64,000 bases of DNA from a virus: positions 57,847 through 121,846 of IMG/VR virus record IMGVR_UViG_3300023184_003849, one strand, 5' to 3'. The notes beneath the pieces are model-generated. The model did no database searches and was not told the origin of the DNA. It saw only the letters and a list, made by a program, of their open reading frames with translations. Position 1 is the stretch's first letter, and every line of letters begins with the position of its first letter. This document shows, in pieces, positions 28,701-38,200 of the stretch. Made by a program: the position numbers and the translations under genes.

Positions 28701-31700
28701 GTCTCCGTAACTGGGAGCCCCCACAATAGCATAGACATTTTCGTGTGCTTGATCAACAGCCGCGCCAAAATCACTATTGGCCACAGGGGAATCTACTGTG
28801 ATTTGTCCTGTGGTTTGAAATACCTGTTGCTTTTGAACCACTTGCCACAAACCACCACCATTGTCATCTATCCAAACATAGTCGCCAACAAGCAAATTAT
28901 TAGCATAAGGAAGATCAACAATATCGCTGCCTTGTGCCACTCGTTGACTTTGCAGAGTAAATGCTGTGCCTGTTCCTGTGGCCACAATTTGATCTATCTG
29001 TAAGAAACTGAAAGCAATTGTGACTTGAAAAATATTTGGTACATTTATTACTCGATAAACACCATCTACGCCCGAGCCAAAATACTTGATCAACAAAATA
29101 TTGTCCACTGTCAAACCATGTGCCTGACTGAACGTGACCACCGCAGTGCCATTGAGATTGCTATTGACCTGTGTGACTTTGCCTTGTGCTTGTGCAGTTC
29201 TATAGATGCCCCAGTCATAGTCATTGATCTTGGCAACCCAAACTATGGATCCCACGTTGACATTGTTTAGGTCAGCAGCCAGCGACGCAGTATTGTCAAT
29301 GTTGAACACTGTGATGTCAACATCGTCAATGTTGACGTATCCAGCACTGGGCAACACAGTGTCAGTTTTTTTGACCAAAGTGGTGGTTAAAATATCAGGA
29401 CTGGTTATTTTGTAACTTTGATTCCAGATATCGTTTACTAAAACTGTTTGTTCTGCCTGGCTGGTTTCTCCAGGCACGACCACTTGTACCAAACTTGGGT
29501 TTGAAGTCAATAAGGCTTCATTCAGTCGTATTTCATAGAAACTTCTGTTGGCGTTGGCACCATATACACCACGTTGCACTGCCCAGTTTTCATAGATCTG
29601 ATACTCGTTGACTCCACGACCGAGATCAGCAAATGTAAAAATTTCAGCGGCACGCACAGTGCCTTTGGTGCCAAGAAATTGACGATACAGATTCACTTGA
29701 CTGGTACTGTCAAGATTAAGGGCAACCATATACTCTCTAGGTTTGAATCCAATCAAGTTATAGGCAAACAGGTCTTGGTTGAGTTCAAGATTGGCTTGGT
29801 ACACATTGTATGTGTTGGCCAATTGGTCGCTCTTGTTGGGCAGGTTAGGTAACAGACCCTGTTGAATCAGAGTGTAGTCACTGCGTGTCCAGTTGTTGAA
29901 ATCAAACTTGGGTTTGGGCTGTACAATATCAACTGCACTGTAATAAAAGTTTTTGTACAACACAATTTCACCACGAGCATATTTGCGTAGTGGTTCCCAT
30001 TCTTTTACATTGTCTTGATTTAATATAAAACCAGGTGCATTGAGTTGACCATTCCAGTCTTGTGTAACTGATCCAATCAATCTTATTCTACTTTGTCTAG
30101 CACCAGTAGCAGGATAGTAAATTAAATCAGCAAATATGCTTTGATTGTCCAACACAACCATGTTTTCATAAGATGTAAATTTAATGTGGAAATAGTTTAT
30201 GGTATCAGCAGTGAGACTTCTCAGAGTAAATGTGTTGTCCAGCCTTTCAACCACTAGATCTCGCGTGGCAAATGGAGTACGATCAGCATTGAGAACCATG
30301 TTTTCTGTTGTTTGTAATGCAATGCTGTCAACTATGGCCTCAGGTCTTTCCACAATTATCTGTGTGGCGCCTGGATTCAAATTTATAATGCTTCCTTCGG
30401 CCCACCCTTGACCACTCCAGTACAGAAATTCGCTGACCATTTGATTCCAGTCAAGCACGTAGCCATTTTCCATTTGATTGAATACCAATCCCTGTTCTTG
30501 TAGTAGGGCTCCATAACTCAGTAAGAAATCTGCTACCAAGGTTCTGTTGGTGAATGTGTATCCATAAGGTACCTGGACCACTTGGTCGCTGTAACTCACT
30601 GGCACACGCACTTCAAACCCGCCAGCACTTATTGTACTCAACACCCCGTTTACCTTGCTGACCAAGATGTCAAAGTAAGGTTGTATGGTGCTATAGCCGT
30701 ATACTGCCCACCCATTTGCCGTTGACTGCACAATGATACTGCTGTAGGTCAACTGATCAAAAGGTACGTTCTTGTAAAACAACAGGTTGTAACTTTCATC
30801 GGGCAACAGCAAACTTGAGTTTAGACTGTTGGGGCTGGATTTTTCAGTATAAATTTCTAGTAGATTTTTGCCTGTAAAAGCAGCCATTCTGTAGCACAAA
30901 CGCACGTCAAGATTTTTTAGATCTGCTGTGAGTGCGTCGGTGGAATTGATTCCACTTACTCGATTGAAGTCCACAATCCAGTCAATGTAACTGGCCTTGC
31001 TGACGCCGTTGCCATAGACTTCAATGCCATTGGCATCCAGTCTGTAACGACCGTTGTAGAGATATTGACCCAGTTCTGCATTATAGCGATAAAGATCACG
31101 ATCTGCAAACAGGCTGAAGAATTCTGCTGGACGTGTGAGGGCCAACAGGCGCATGATGGCAAATGGATATGCACTACTGGTTCTCCAGGCGTTCTCTACA
31201 GGAGCATCGTCACCAACCGCCCAATTTCTCTGGAAGTTGTTGCTGTTGAAATTACCAACCACTGTTTCAATGGGCGGTAGTAACGCACCTTCGCTGCCGG
31301 ATGGAATCACCTGTGTAAGTTGAGGTCTTGCATATTGAGGCAACACGTAAGGTGCCACAGGGTCTCGCACTAGACCTGCTGCCAAGTCATCCCACAACAC
31401 CAAGTTGCCTGACGTGTAAGGTGCAGGACCGTATTCTGCTTCCCACCAAGAAGGCATTACACTGAAACCCAGCATTTCCCAAGGTCTTGTGTTGGGACTT
31501 ATTGTGTCATAAAAATAGTTATAGATGCCGCGCCAGGCGCCTACGGCCAATGGTTGATTGGCAGTCAACTTGTTGCTGGCTGTGCTGTAATTCCAGGTGA
31601 AACCATTGTTGGGCAGGTAGTCCTGTGACTTGTAGTCCAATTTGTTCCAGCCAACCCAGGTCAAAAAGTCTTGACTTTCTATGCCGGTGATTTCCTCCAG

Positions 31701-34700
31701 GGTATAATCTGTTGTGCGGAACTGTCCAGGCATAACTTCAGTGGCCACGAGGGGCACAGGATTACCATCCAGTTTCAAATTGTTGTATATTCTGGTTTCA
31801 AATTCCAACAACACTTGATCACGCAAGTCACCAAAAGCCACAGTGATACTTCCATCGTGGCCGCGTATGACTCTTCTGGGCGTGACATAAGTGGTATCAA
31901 TATAGGTCTCGGGCACAAACGCAGGATACAAACCCAGTTTGGTTGGAGTATTGGGTACAAATGTACCGTATGTGTCAGCATATTCCTGTATCACCACTGT
32001 GTCGCCCACTGCTAGTGGTATGGTAATGGTCAACGTTGGTGCATCTGTTGCCACCACATATTCAATACCTCTTGTGAGCAGTCGGTCATTCACATACACA
32101 GATAATCCCAAATAGTTGGCAGAAGTGTAGTTGTATACTTGTGCAAGGTCAAAAGTATCTGTGGTAATAAAACTGATCACTGTTGAAGATTGTGTGTACA
32201 CATTGCTGGCAGGCAACATGTCACTCCAATAAAATGGATTTGCACTGGTACGTCCAGCCACAAGATCAGTCACTACAGCAGTGAGTATTTCAGGCACAGT
32301 CATATTCACATAATCGCCAGACACAGCGGCATTCAACAATTGTGCTTTGTACTTTTCGTATTCTCTTGAATTAAATTCAAGACTGGCAAATATATTGTAG
32401 TTGGCACTGCGCAAAAAATAACCTGCCAATGTCATTGGTGCGCTTTGTTGTAGTATGTTCAAGCCAAATGGTATGATATTGCCAAGGTCGCGTGAATTGT
32501 TGGCTCCATTTATTTTTCCTGTCAAGCCAATCAAGTTTTGTCCAATGGTATCGTAGTGGGTCCGTATAGTGCCTAGTGTGAGATTGGCAGCATTCTCATT
32601 CAAGGGATTGTTTTCAAGATTGACAGGAACTTGGTAAAAACCCACAGCACTGACTTGGTCACTCAAGACCAACACTTCAATTATTTGTCCTGGCACAATT
32701 AGGGTGGTAGTAGGAAATGTGATAGTGGTAGTATTAGTTGTTGTTGTATAGGTATAAGAGCCTGGATCCTGGAACTCACTGTCCACATAGATCTTGATAG
32801 ACGGAACTGTGTCTACTGGCAAGGCTGCCACATCCAACAACAAAGGTGTGTTAGAGGCGTAAGTAAAACTAAACTGCTGATAGATCTTGCTCTTGACTGC
32901 GGCCGTTTGCCAACCTATTTCTTTGGTATAAACAGTGCGATTGGCATACTGTCTTACAAATCCAATGCTGATATTTTTGGTATAACTTATGTCATTTTGC
33001 ACATAAAGAAATGTGTCAGCATAGAGGTTGTTGTCAAAAACAATATCACCTATGTTGTTGAGACTGAGATACCGTAGAGGAAAACCCAACACAGTATCGT
33101 CTAGACCCGGCCCTAAAGCATAACTAAACAATTTGCTGCCTGCAAATGTACTGCTAGGATAGGCCACAGGATTGCCAAGACTGTAGCCATTGGTGTCAAA
33201 TACATCAAACAACGGTGCTTGATTTACTCCAGTTTTTTGTTGTGCCCGAATCCATTGCACACCATCATAATAAAAACTTATACCTTGCAAGGTGATGCCG
33301 CTGAGACAGACCACTGTTTGGTCAACCAGCACATCAGCATCTGAGGCAGGAACCAGATTGATCACTGGATATGAGAATGAACTGCCATCGTCACTGAAAG
33401 TAACAAATTCTACCACATAAATTTTGTTTCTTACGTCTGGATCGGTGTCACCAGCAAATATAACTCTAGTTCCCTCAACAAAAGTGTATCCATCTACACC
33501 ATAACCCACTGTGCCATTTATGGTGCTGAGAGCATCTGTTGTGGCAAAATCAATGATGTCCACAGGTTGTTTGCCTTGTGTGCCCATGTGCCATAATCTA
33601 GTTCCACCGCGGAATTCCAAAATAGGTCGCTTGGCCCTGTAGGCATTGTCAAGCACAGGTATTGTGTTATTGTAAGTGGCTGCGGCTGAAATTACGTCAA
33701 CATGAAACCAACGATTGCTACGGCTCCAGGCATTCAAGTCTGGTGAGTCCAATGCCATGGTAAGGTAGTCAGGCACCAAAGGCTGATTCAAACTGGCATC
33801 AAAATTACCCACGTCATAAGGTACAGAATCAAAAGGCACGGTGGCACTTTGAGTGTAGGTTTCAGGTGTGACATAATTGGTGACTGGCAATAATTGAATT
33901 GCTGTGCCAACTCCTGACACGTAGTATTCTTGATTGGTATAACTGCTGGGCACAACCGGAGCAAGAAATTGCACTTTGAGATTGTTGGTAAACACCACAC
34001 CATTGGGGCTGGTGTAATTTTTCTTGCCCAAGATATCTGTTGCAACATTGATAGTGGAACTGTCCGCTTGATCCACTAATCTAATTTGTCCAAAGATGTC
34101 TGGATTGGTGCCATCTTGATACCATAACACATCTTTGATTGCAGTCAATAGCGGAACCTGAGAGATCACACTGCTGGCATCATTGTACCAAGTGGTACTG
34201 GCCCACTGTGTGCCAAACAACACGTCAAATTTTGTCAATGTGCTCAGTGTAGAAATAGGCAACAAGTTTACAATAGGCAAATTGTTGATGTCATAGGAGT
34301 ATTGAATCTGCCAAACGTTGTTGGTTGGAAATGTTGGACTGGTTGTGAATACCAATGTTTTGTTGTTGAGATTGGTTATGCCATCTATGCCACCATAGTC
34401 AGCAATGATGTCGCTGAGATACATGCCGTTCAACTGATCATAACTCAAATCACTCAGCAGGTCTACATTACCTATGCTGACAAGATCATAATAGAACTGT
34501 TGTGCATTTTTGAATGGCACATAAAAAGTCACTGTGCCTAGATCTTCGCCATTGTTGGTCACTCCCATCACACTTCTACTGCTGATGTTAGGTGCATAAG
34601 GCAATTGACCATTGATGCCAGGATCAGTTTGAATCCAGAATGGATTTCCAGTCTGGCTCACTTCAAAAGTGTAATTGCCCCCACGTACCAGCGTTATGGT

Positions 34701-35222
34701 AGGATTATTGCCTATTGCTCCACTGAACGTGTATGAGTTGGTACCACGAACAACTGAGAAATTGTCTGTCAAAGGTATTGCTGTGGCAAACACATTTACA
34801 GCATCAGGTCCTGCCGGTAACCAATAGTACTGACTGTAGTTTACAAACTTGTCAAAACTTACAAAGGGATCCCAGGTATAATAATCACTGGTATACAGTC
34901 GATCACTGTTGTTGGTCACTGCACCTTGTATTGCCAGAGAGTCTGTGATACCTGGATAAGTGATGGCATCTTGTATCTCTTCAGTGTCGGGTTTGAGACT
35001 GATAACACCAGGCTCCAATTGATAGTTGGCTCGAGTGGCATTGGGTTCTAGCACATAGTAATCATTGGGGTTGACCCCCGGACCAACCCTGCGTCCAACA
35101 TAACCCTGTACTTTTTCAAATGCAGGTTCTTGAACCAACTGATCAAGCGTGGCATTTAAAAATTGTTTGTTAGGAACAGTCTGAAATATTTCAGGTAAAA
35201 AATCAACAGTGCGTATGGCCAT
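22755..35222 (-). CDS. Giant baseplate-region virion protein with seven FG-GAP-like segments (gp7 position)
   Basis: 4155 residues in one open frame, next to gp6 in the place where T4 has gp7 (1032 residues). The N-terminus (VDFLPEIFQTVPNKQFLNAT) and the C-terminal SHAPEELVPGAVFDTLDFRV phrase are typical of large structural proteins of aquatic T4-like phages. Near residues 2147, 2204, 2267, 2457, 2584, 2781 and 2871 are FG-GAP-like segments, for example FGAAVD...VGAPS, YGTAVD...AGSPGDD. Seven such units would fit a beta-propeller with long insertions. About seven copies of a short beta module (VYVNG..L....Y....ITF..AP) occur near 807, 1042, 2334, 2404, 2526, 3889 and 4086. Likely a baseplate or side-fibre scaffold. 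The stop of gp6 and this start are adjacent, implying co-translation. Confidence 0.85.
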   Translation of the reverse strand: MAIRTVDFLPEIFQTVPNKQFLNATLDQLVQEPAFEKVQGYVGRRVGPGVNPNDYYVLEPNATRANYQLEPGVISLKPDTEEIQDAITYPGITDSLAIQGAVTNNSDRLYTSDYYTWDPFVSFDKFVNYSQYYWLPAGPDAVNVFATAIPLTDNFSVVRGTNSYTFSGAIGNNPTITLVRGGNYTFEVSQTGNPFWIQTDPGINGQLPYAPNISSRSVMGVTNNGEDLGTVTFYVPFKNAQQFYYDLVSIGNVDLLSDLSYDQLNGMYLSDIIADYGGIDGITNLNNKTLVFTTSPTFPTNNVWQIQYSYDINNLPIVNLLPISTLSTLTKFDVLFGTQWASTTWYNDASSVISQVPLLTAIKDVLWYQDGTNPDIFGQIRLVDQADSSTINVATDILGKKNYTSPNGVVFTNNLKVQFLAPVVPSSYTNQEYYVSGVGTAIQLLPVTNYVTPETYTQSATVPFDSVPYDVGNFDASLNQPLVPDYLTMALDSPDLNAWSRSNRWFHVDVISAAATYNNTIPVLDNAYRAKRPILEFRGGTRLWHMGTQGKQPVDIIDFATTDALSTINGTVGYGVDGYTFVEGTRVIFAGDTDPDVRNKIYVVEFVTFSDDGSSFSYPVINLVPASDADVLVDQTVVCLSGITLQGISFYYDGVQWIRAQQKTGVNQAPLFDVFDTNGYSLGNPVAYPSSTFAGSKLFSYALGPGLDDTVLGFPLRYLSLNNIGDIVFDNNLYADTFLYVQNDISYTKNISIGFVRQYANRTVYTKEIGWQTAAVKSKIYQQFSFTYASNTPLLLDVAALPVDTVPSIKIYVDSEFQDPGSYTYTTTTNTTTITFPTTTLIVPGQIIEVLVLSDQVSAVGFYQVPVNLENNPLNENAANLTLGTIRTHYDTIGQNLIGLTGKINGANNSRDLGNIIPFGLNILQQSAPMTLAGYFLRSANYNIFASLEFNSREYEKYKAQLLNAAVSGDYVNMTVPEILTAVVTDLVAGRTSANPFYWSDMLPASNVYTQSSTVISFITTDTFDLAQVYNYTSANYLGLSVYVNDRLLTRGIEYVVATDAPTLTITIPLAVGDTVVIQEYADTYGTFVPNTPTKLGLYPAFVPETYIDTTYVTPRRVIRGHDGSITVAFGDLRDQVLLEFETRIYNNLKLDGNPVPLVATEVMPGQFRTTDYTLEEITGIESQDFLTWVGWNKLDYKSQDYLPNNGFTWNYSTASNKLTANQPLAVGAWRGIYNYFYDTISPNTRPWEMLGFSVMPSWWEAEYGPAPYTSGNLVLWDDLAAGLVRDPVAPYVLPQYARPQLTQVIPSGSEGALLPPIETVVGNFNSNNFQRNWAVGDDAPVENAWRTSSAYPFAIMRLLALTRPAEFFSLFADRDLYRYNAELGQYLYNGRYRLDANGIEVYGNGVSKASYIDWIVDFNRVSGINSTDALTADLKNLDVRLCYRMAAFTGKNLLEIYTEKSSPNSLNSSLLLPDESYNLLFYKNVPFDQLTYSSIIVQSTANGWAVYGYSTIQPYFDILVSKVNGVLSTISAGGFEVRVPVSYSDQVVQVPYGYTFTNRTLVADFLLSYGALLQEQGLVFNQMENGYVLDWNQMVSEFLYWSGQGWAEGSIINLNPGATQIIVERPEAIVDSIALQTTENMVLNADRTPFATRDLVVERLDNTFTLRSLTADTINYFHIKFTSYENMVVLDNQSIFADLIYYPATGARQSRIRLIGSVTQDWNGQLNAPGFILNQDNVKEWEPLRKYARGEIVLYKNFYYSAVDIVQPKPKFDFNNWTRSDYTLIQQGLLPNLPNKSDQLANTYNVYQANLELNQDLFAYNLIGFKPREYMVALNLDSTSQVNLYRQFLGTKGTVRAAEIFTFADLGRGVNEYQIYENWAVQRGVYGANANRSFYEIRLNEALLTSNPSLVQVVVPGETSQAEQTVLVNDIWNQSYKITSPDILTTTLVKKTDTVLPSAGYVNIDDVDITVFNIDNTASLAADLNNVNVGSIVWVAKINDYDWGIYRTAQAQGKVTQVNSNLNGTAVVTFSQAHGLTVDNILLIKYFGSGVDGVYRVINVPNIFQVTIAFSFLQIDQIVATGTGTAFTLQSQRVAQGSDIVDLPYANNLLVGDYVWIDDNGGGLWQVVQKQQVFQTTGQITVDSPVANSDFGAAVDQAHENVYAIVGAPSYGDTQSGAVYTFVRTSGNPFTQNSRIECDNPGTYGFGSCVSIGSQTWAAVGAPDSIGSDSSANSGYVGIIYRFPNSPTFLLSNLLTVPDDTYIDSGSEFGTSVVVSADEHWMYIGAPGINQVFAYSLVEVQNQLVQYTTNGTQFVFQYNNDVIIDSGEYQQLFVVLNNQLLTYSTDYTVTDTTVVLNSIPVQDLVLKIGRRVEKTFTGNGVTLTFSLNEYLYSAKNIYSFKVTVNGTIQRPNIDYSFDTATRNITFTVAPTGTVDVITQSYYTYVDALAPQGLAANARFGQSVSCSTDGRQVIVGCSGDSYNSVSGAGAVYVYDRSVQRFIVTSNTQTVYTTDAPLVSPTSVILNNEFLSDTAGSTSSEYTVTGANEITLASPAAVGDILEIEINTFSLLQIIGSNAAFENANYGQAVDLCRYNCSLYAGAPQDGSILPQAGAVERQVNQSRVYGVTTSTINARLNPGNTIRINNMEVALSAPVSWNSALTFAVDTIVEYNQGLWIAVQTVPVGTSLNDTNYWTPSSWAAVLAQDINNSTVPNVIAYAGSVPGTQGFGLLTISVENTDAAVSGNKLTVLPGLIGNIFDSMVFETFVYTQTIVSPYPVAYAGFGSAVNIDTSALTLTVGAPRGNLYRPTTFDSGNTYFDSKTTAFVGPLVQSGAVYTYDYFASATDSAATPGKFAFGLQIYDQTVSELDRYGTAVDYTNGILLAGSPGDDLGDSTLIAQNYGAVSIFNNPDLSPSWRVTNLQQPVVDVSLINGVFTYDRITSAKTAFLDFFDPLQGKILGAARQNIDYIGAVDPAAYNVGAKNNNGRIWATSYVGQIWWDTNSVRFIDPNQDDIVYAARRWGQTFPGSSVDVYQWTASSVPPANYAGPGVPKNTVNYSVTTGLNTAGVFATTYYFWVKNITTINTTIGKTLSPSGIARYIADPRSSGIPYVAFVSPSATAIYNAQDQLSASDTVISIEFDRQFTDNNVHVQYDLLPQDRADGFLPDNLYQKLQDSLCGADPLGALVPDPGLSPAQRYGVQFRPRQSMFDNRFLALQNYLQYVNAVLLQYPISEIRSFNLLNSSEPEPQTGTGAWNKRVANIEELSYQDLVQVPVGYKYLVVSDSTQNGLWTIYTVTTPKTFATLFLSRVQNYDTRNYWEYVTWYLPGYNSSVKIIAEVSNVATLNTLSLTAAPVGSSVKVTANSQGKFEIYLRTNTGWDRVGLQDGTIQFLAELWDYALGRYGFDVEVFDAQHFDQEPVTETRKIIQAINEQLLIGDLLIERNRALILMFNFVLSEFEAPEWLTKTSLIDVDHKIRQLIPYQTYQRDNQDFVLNYIQEVKPYHVQIREFNLIYNGLDVYQGTLADFDLPAFYNTTQVPNQYMSPVLTPYTLSTATGTGHPSTYSDVDPDSALWQTQPYSFWFENYTLSIQDVVIADGGSGYTVAPELTVTGDCVSQATMTATVNSAGVISSVTITDPGSGYTSTAIITVSGGNGTGGRIVAVMGNDLVRSINTTIRYDRYQYTTTIETWQANVAYDNGVQVRYDNRVWQANSGDSTPVQSAEFDPDNWLLIPASALSGVDRTMGYYVPGPNEPGLDLPLLIDGIAYPGVQVLAPTFSQNTGFDVGNFDINPFDNISYGPEGRPTYDPAILDAIYESSFLDPYLGTRATDINVDGGQFVGPYESHAPEELVPGAVFDTLDFRVYSRQFNLSYGDGSTTGPYYAPTASLDVEVAVNNVVISPDQYTVSSDSTVAEVTFNTAPANGSVIVVLESDPITGLELRIFQDMRGVQATYRMTSATTTELVQTLYADQDTIYVNDAGALAEPDLANNIWGVLTVNGERIMYRQRDTITNTVSSLLRGTAGTAVTLHSTGDTVYNLNRDNLAPVEYQDHYEGSNTLADGTTTIFTADVDLSQEDSTFDEQAVLVYVGGLLQTSGYSVTGDNPVTVQFTTAPTAGYQVTIQVRQGLSWYGAGSTTAYDGVGLEYTNTEAAEFFRG

Positions 35223-38200
35223 TAGATCACTCCACTGCCAGGAGCAGTTCTAATATTTGTGCTGGTCAATGCTGTAATTACTTCTACACTTGAAACTCCG
35301 GCACCATTCACAAATATTTCACTAGGCGCACTGCGTATTTCATACAAATCACCAAAACTCTTTAAAGGGTCCAAAGGAACCAATACCACTGAACTGACCA
35401 CTCCGCCCATGTTGGAATGAATATAGGCCGCCAGTTCTGAAAAATAAAACGTTTGTCCAAAATCCCATTTGTCAATACTGAAATAAGTGTTGAGATTGGC
35501 TATCACTAGATTTTTTATTTCACTTTCGCTGGCTGTGCTGTCGGCAGCACGAATTACCTTGATTGTGGCTTGCAGTTCTTTGGCTGCTTTGGGACCAAAC
35601 AAGGGTTTGAATACCACGCTGTTCACAATCACATTGTCGCTGATCATCTTGTAGTCATTGAGTCCCTGATAGGCCGTGCTGAGTTCGTCTATGGTAGGCA
35701 CAGGAGGTTTGGGCACTGTGTTGGTGGTGTCCTTGATCCAGTTTTGATAGGCAAAATAATAGGCTTGATTGACCACATACAGATCAATTATGTTGGTTGT
35801 GCCTGGGTCAATTCTACTGGTCAGTGGCGCATTGTGTCTGTATTGATAGTAGAGACTTTGACGACCGGTTCTGGCCAGCCATTCGTTGCTGACTTCTAGC
35901 AAACTGCGCACACCTGTGCCGCTGATGATCAGTTGATAAAAAGCACCCACTTGACCGGCCAAGGGTCCAATGCCAATGGTTTGGTTGTAGGCATAGAAAA
36001 TCTGTCCGGGCACAAACTGTGTCATGACCACTTCTATATCATCTTTGGTAGCATATTCTGAAACCACGCGGCCTGGTTCAACCAACAAATAACGTTGCAG
36101 ATTGTCAAAGTCCACGGTCTTTTCAAAGAAAACAAGTTTGGTGGTGGGATTTACAGTGGGTGCCACTATTTCATCAAAGAAGTCAGGATCATCTGGAACG
36201 CCATCTGAATCTGAGTCTTGATAACTCACAAACACCTGATAGTCATCCACAAAACCGTCGCTCTCAACTGGTTGTCCCACAATAGCCAATTTGATATCTC
36301 CGGGCAAGGGCACATTGGTATCGGGTTGTGAATTGGTTTTGAGAACATTTACAAAATCAGAGATCACAGTGCCGGTACGGCTATCATATATGCGTTGGTT
36401 GGTTTCAAAGAAAAATCTGGTTTGAATCACTGATCCAAACAAATAAAACAGCGCACGACTGGTTACTGAATAGGTGGTTCCGTTGCTGACAAATTGTATC
36501 AACCAAGAAGCATCTTGATTGGTACCAGATGTTGATTGTGCATTGGTCAAACTGAATGTGGCATCCACTGCTAGATTTGTGCTTGTGATCACATACCACG
36601 TGGCAGTGGTATTGTTGTAGCCAAGACCAAAATTGCGATTCAACAATATCTGATTGGTTATATCAGTGATATTGGTTGTGGTGAAATCTGTCACGAACAA
36701 CGGAATCACTGCTACAGGTATGGCACCAGTAGGCACAAAATTATTCAAAGTCACTGGGCCTGTGCCATCAGCAAAATTGCCTTGACCTTGATTGGTTCCG
36801 TCCAGCACTATGGCTGTGGGACTGGCCCACAGTATCAGTTTGTCATTGTCTTGACTGGGCGTGCCTAGTTTGAGTCTGTTGTTGCCGTCAAAATAGTAAC
36901 CAGTGGGAGGTGCAAACTGTACCAAAGCACCAACTTGTATGTATTTGCTTGCTGTACTGCTGAATGTGCCAATGGCAGCAGGATTACCTAGAGAATTGAC
37001 AAAATAACCAGTGGTCTCGTTGGCCAGTGTAGTACTCTGATTCCAGGTAAAATTCAAAACTGTTAGATTGGGTCTTGGAAAATTTGCGTAGTAGAATTGA
37101 TCCAGACCAGTGGACACCAACAGAGGTTGTACACTGTCAGTTATCACTGTGGCAATGTCATTGCGTGTTAGCCATGTGAAGTCAAATGTTGGCAGTTGAT
37201 TTTCTTGCCACAAGGCACCGTCACTGCCAAAAGAATTGGTACTGGAATACTTGCCTGTGTTGTCTACTAGATCAAGATATCGTGAAGTGCCAATTGAGGC
37301 TCGGTTTAGAGCCTTGCTTTTGATAATTGAATTGTACAAGGTAAACGGAAAGTTGTTGTAGTCTTCACCGTTGACCATGCGGTTCTGTGTGTAGTATCTA
37401 GCCGGCGCACGTTGTTTGATTTCGTCTAGAGTCTCTCTAGGTTGTGCATTGCTCACAGGCTGTGTGATACCGCAAGTGAAAGTGATTGTTTCCAATTGCC
37501 CTGTACGACTCACATAACTGATGGGTATGACCACACTCTGCATTTCTTCTGGATTGATAATGTAGGCCAAACCGTTTGAGGCTCGAACATAGGCACGGAA
37601 CGTGCCCACAGGAATAGTACTGAATACTCCATCTCCGAATGTCAATGTGATTTGATCATTGGTTCTGCTGACCACTGAAAAAAGTTTTCTTTGATCAGGT
37701 GCCAGTTGTTCTGCGGCTGCCGCATACACACTCTGCACATACTGCCATTCAAATTGCACATTTCCCACTGTGTCCAGTTGATACAGCCAACGATCTTCGT
37801 TGTTGACACCTTCTATGTTGATGTTTACTGTGCGATTGGCAATGCGTTCGCCAAGATTGAAATCTTGATTTTGCAACACGCCCTGTTTGAAGTAAAAGAA
37901 GTATCCGGTGTTGGCACTGGCAAAGCCCAGTTGATCATTGCGGAACAAGAGGTTGAAAATACCGTTGGGCAAGGGACTGGGTTCATACACATAGTCTCGC
38001 CCCACAGAAGTGGAACTCACTGCCTCAAATGGCATGTTGATGCCGTCTACTGTGGCTGTGTAAGGAATTACTGGCAAGTAACCAGGCACCAGGTTGATGC
38101 TGTATTCAGATGTGTCAACTCCCACAATGGTTTGTTTGGCGCCAGGACGGCCCACACGTTGTGTGTCCACCAAGGCAGCATTCAAAACCGCAGTAAACTG

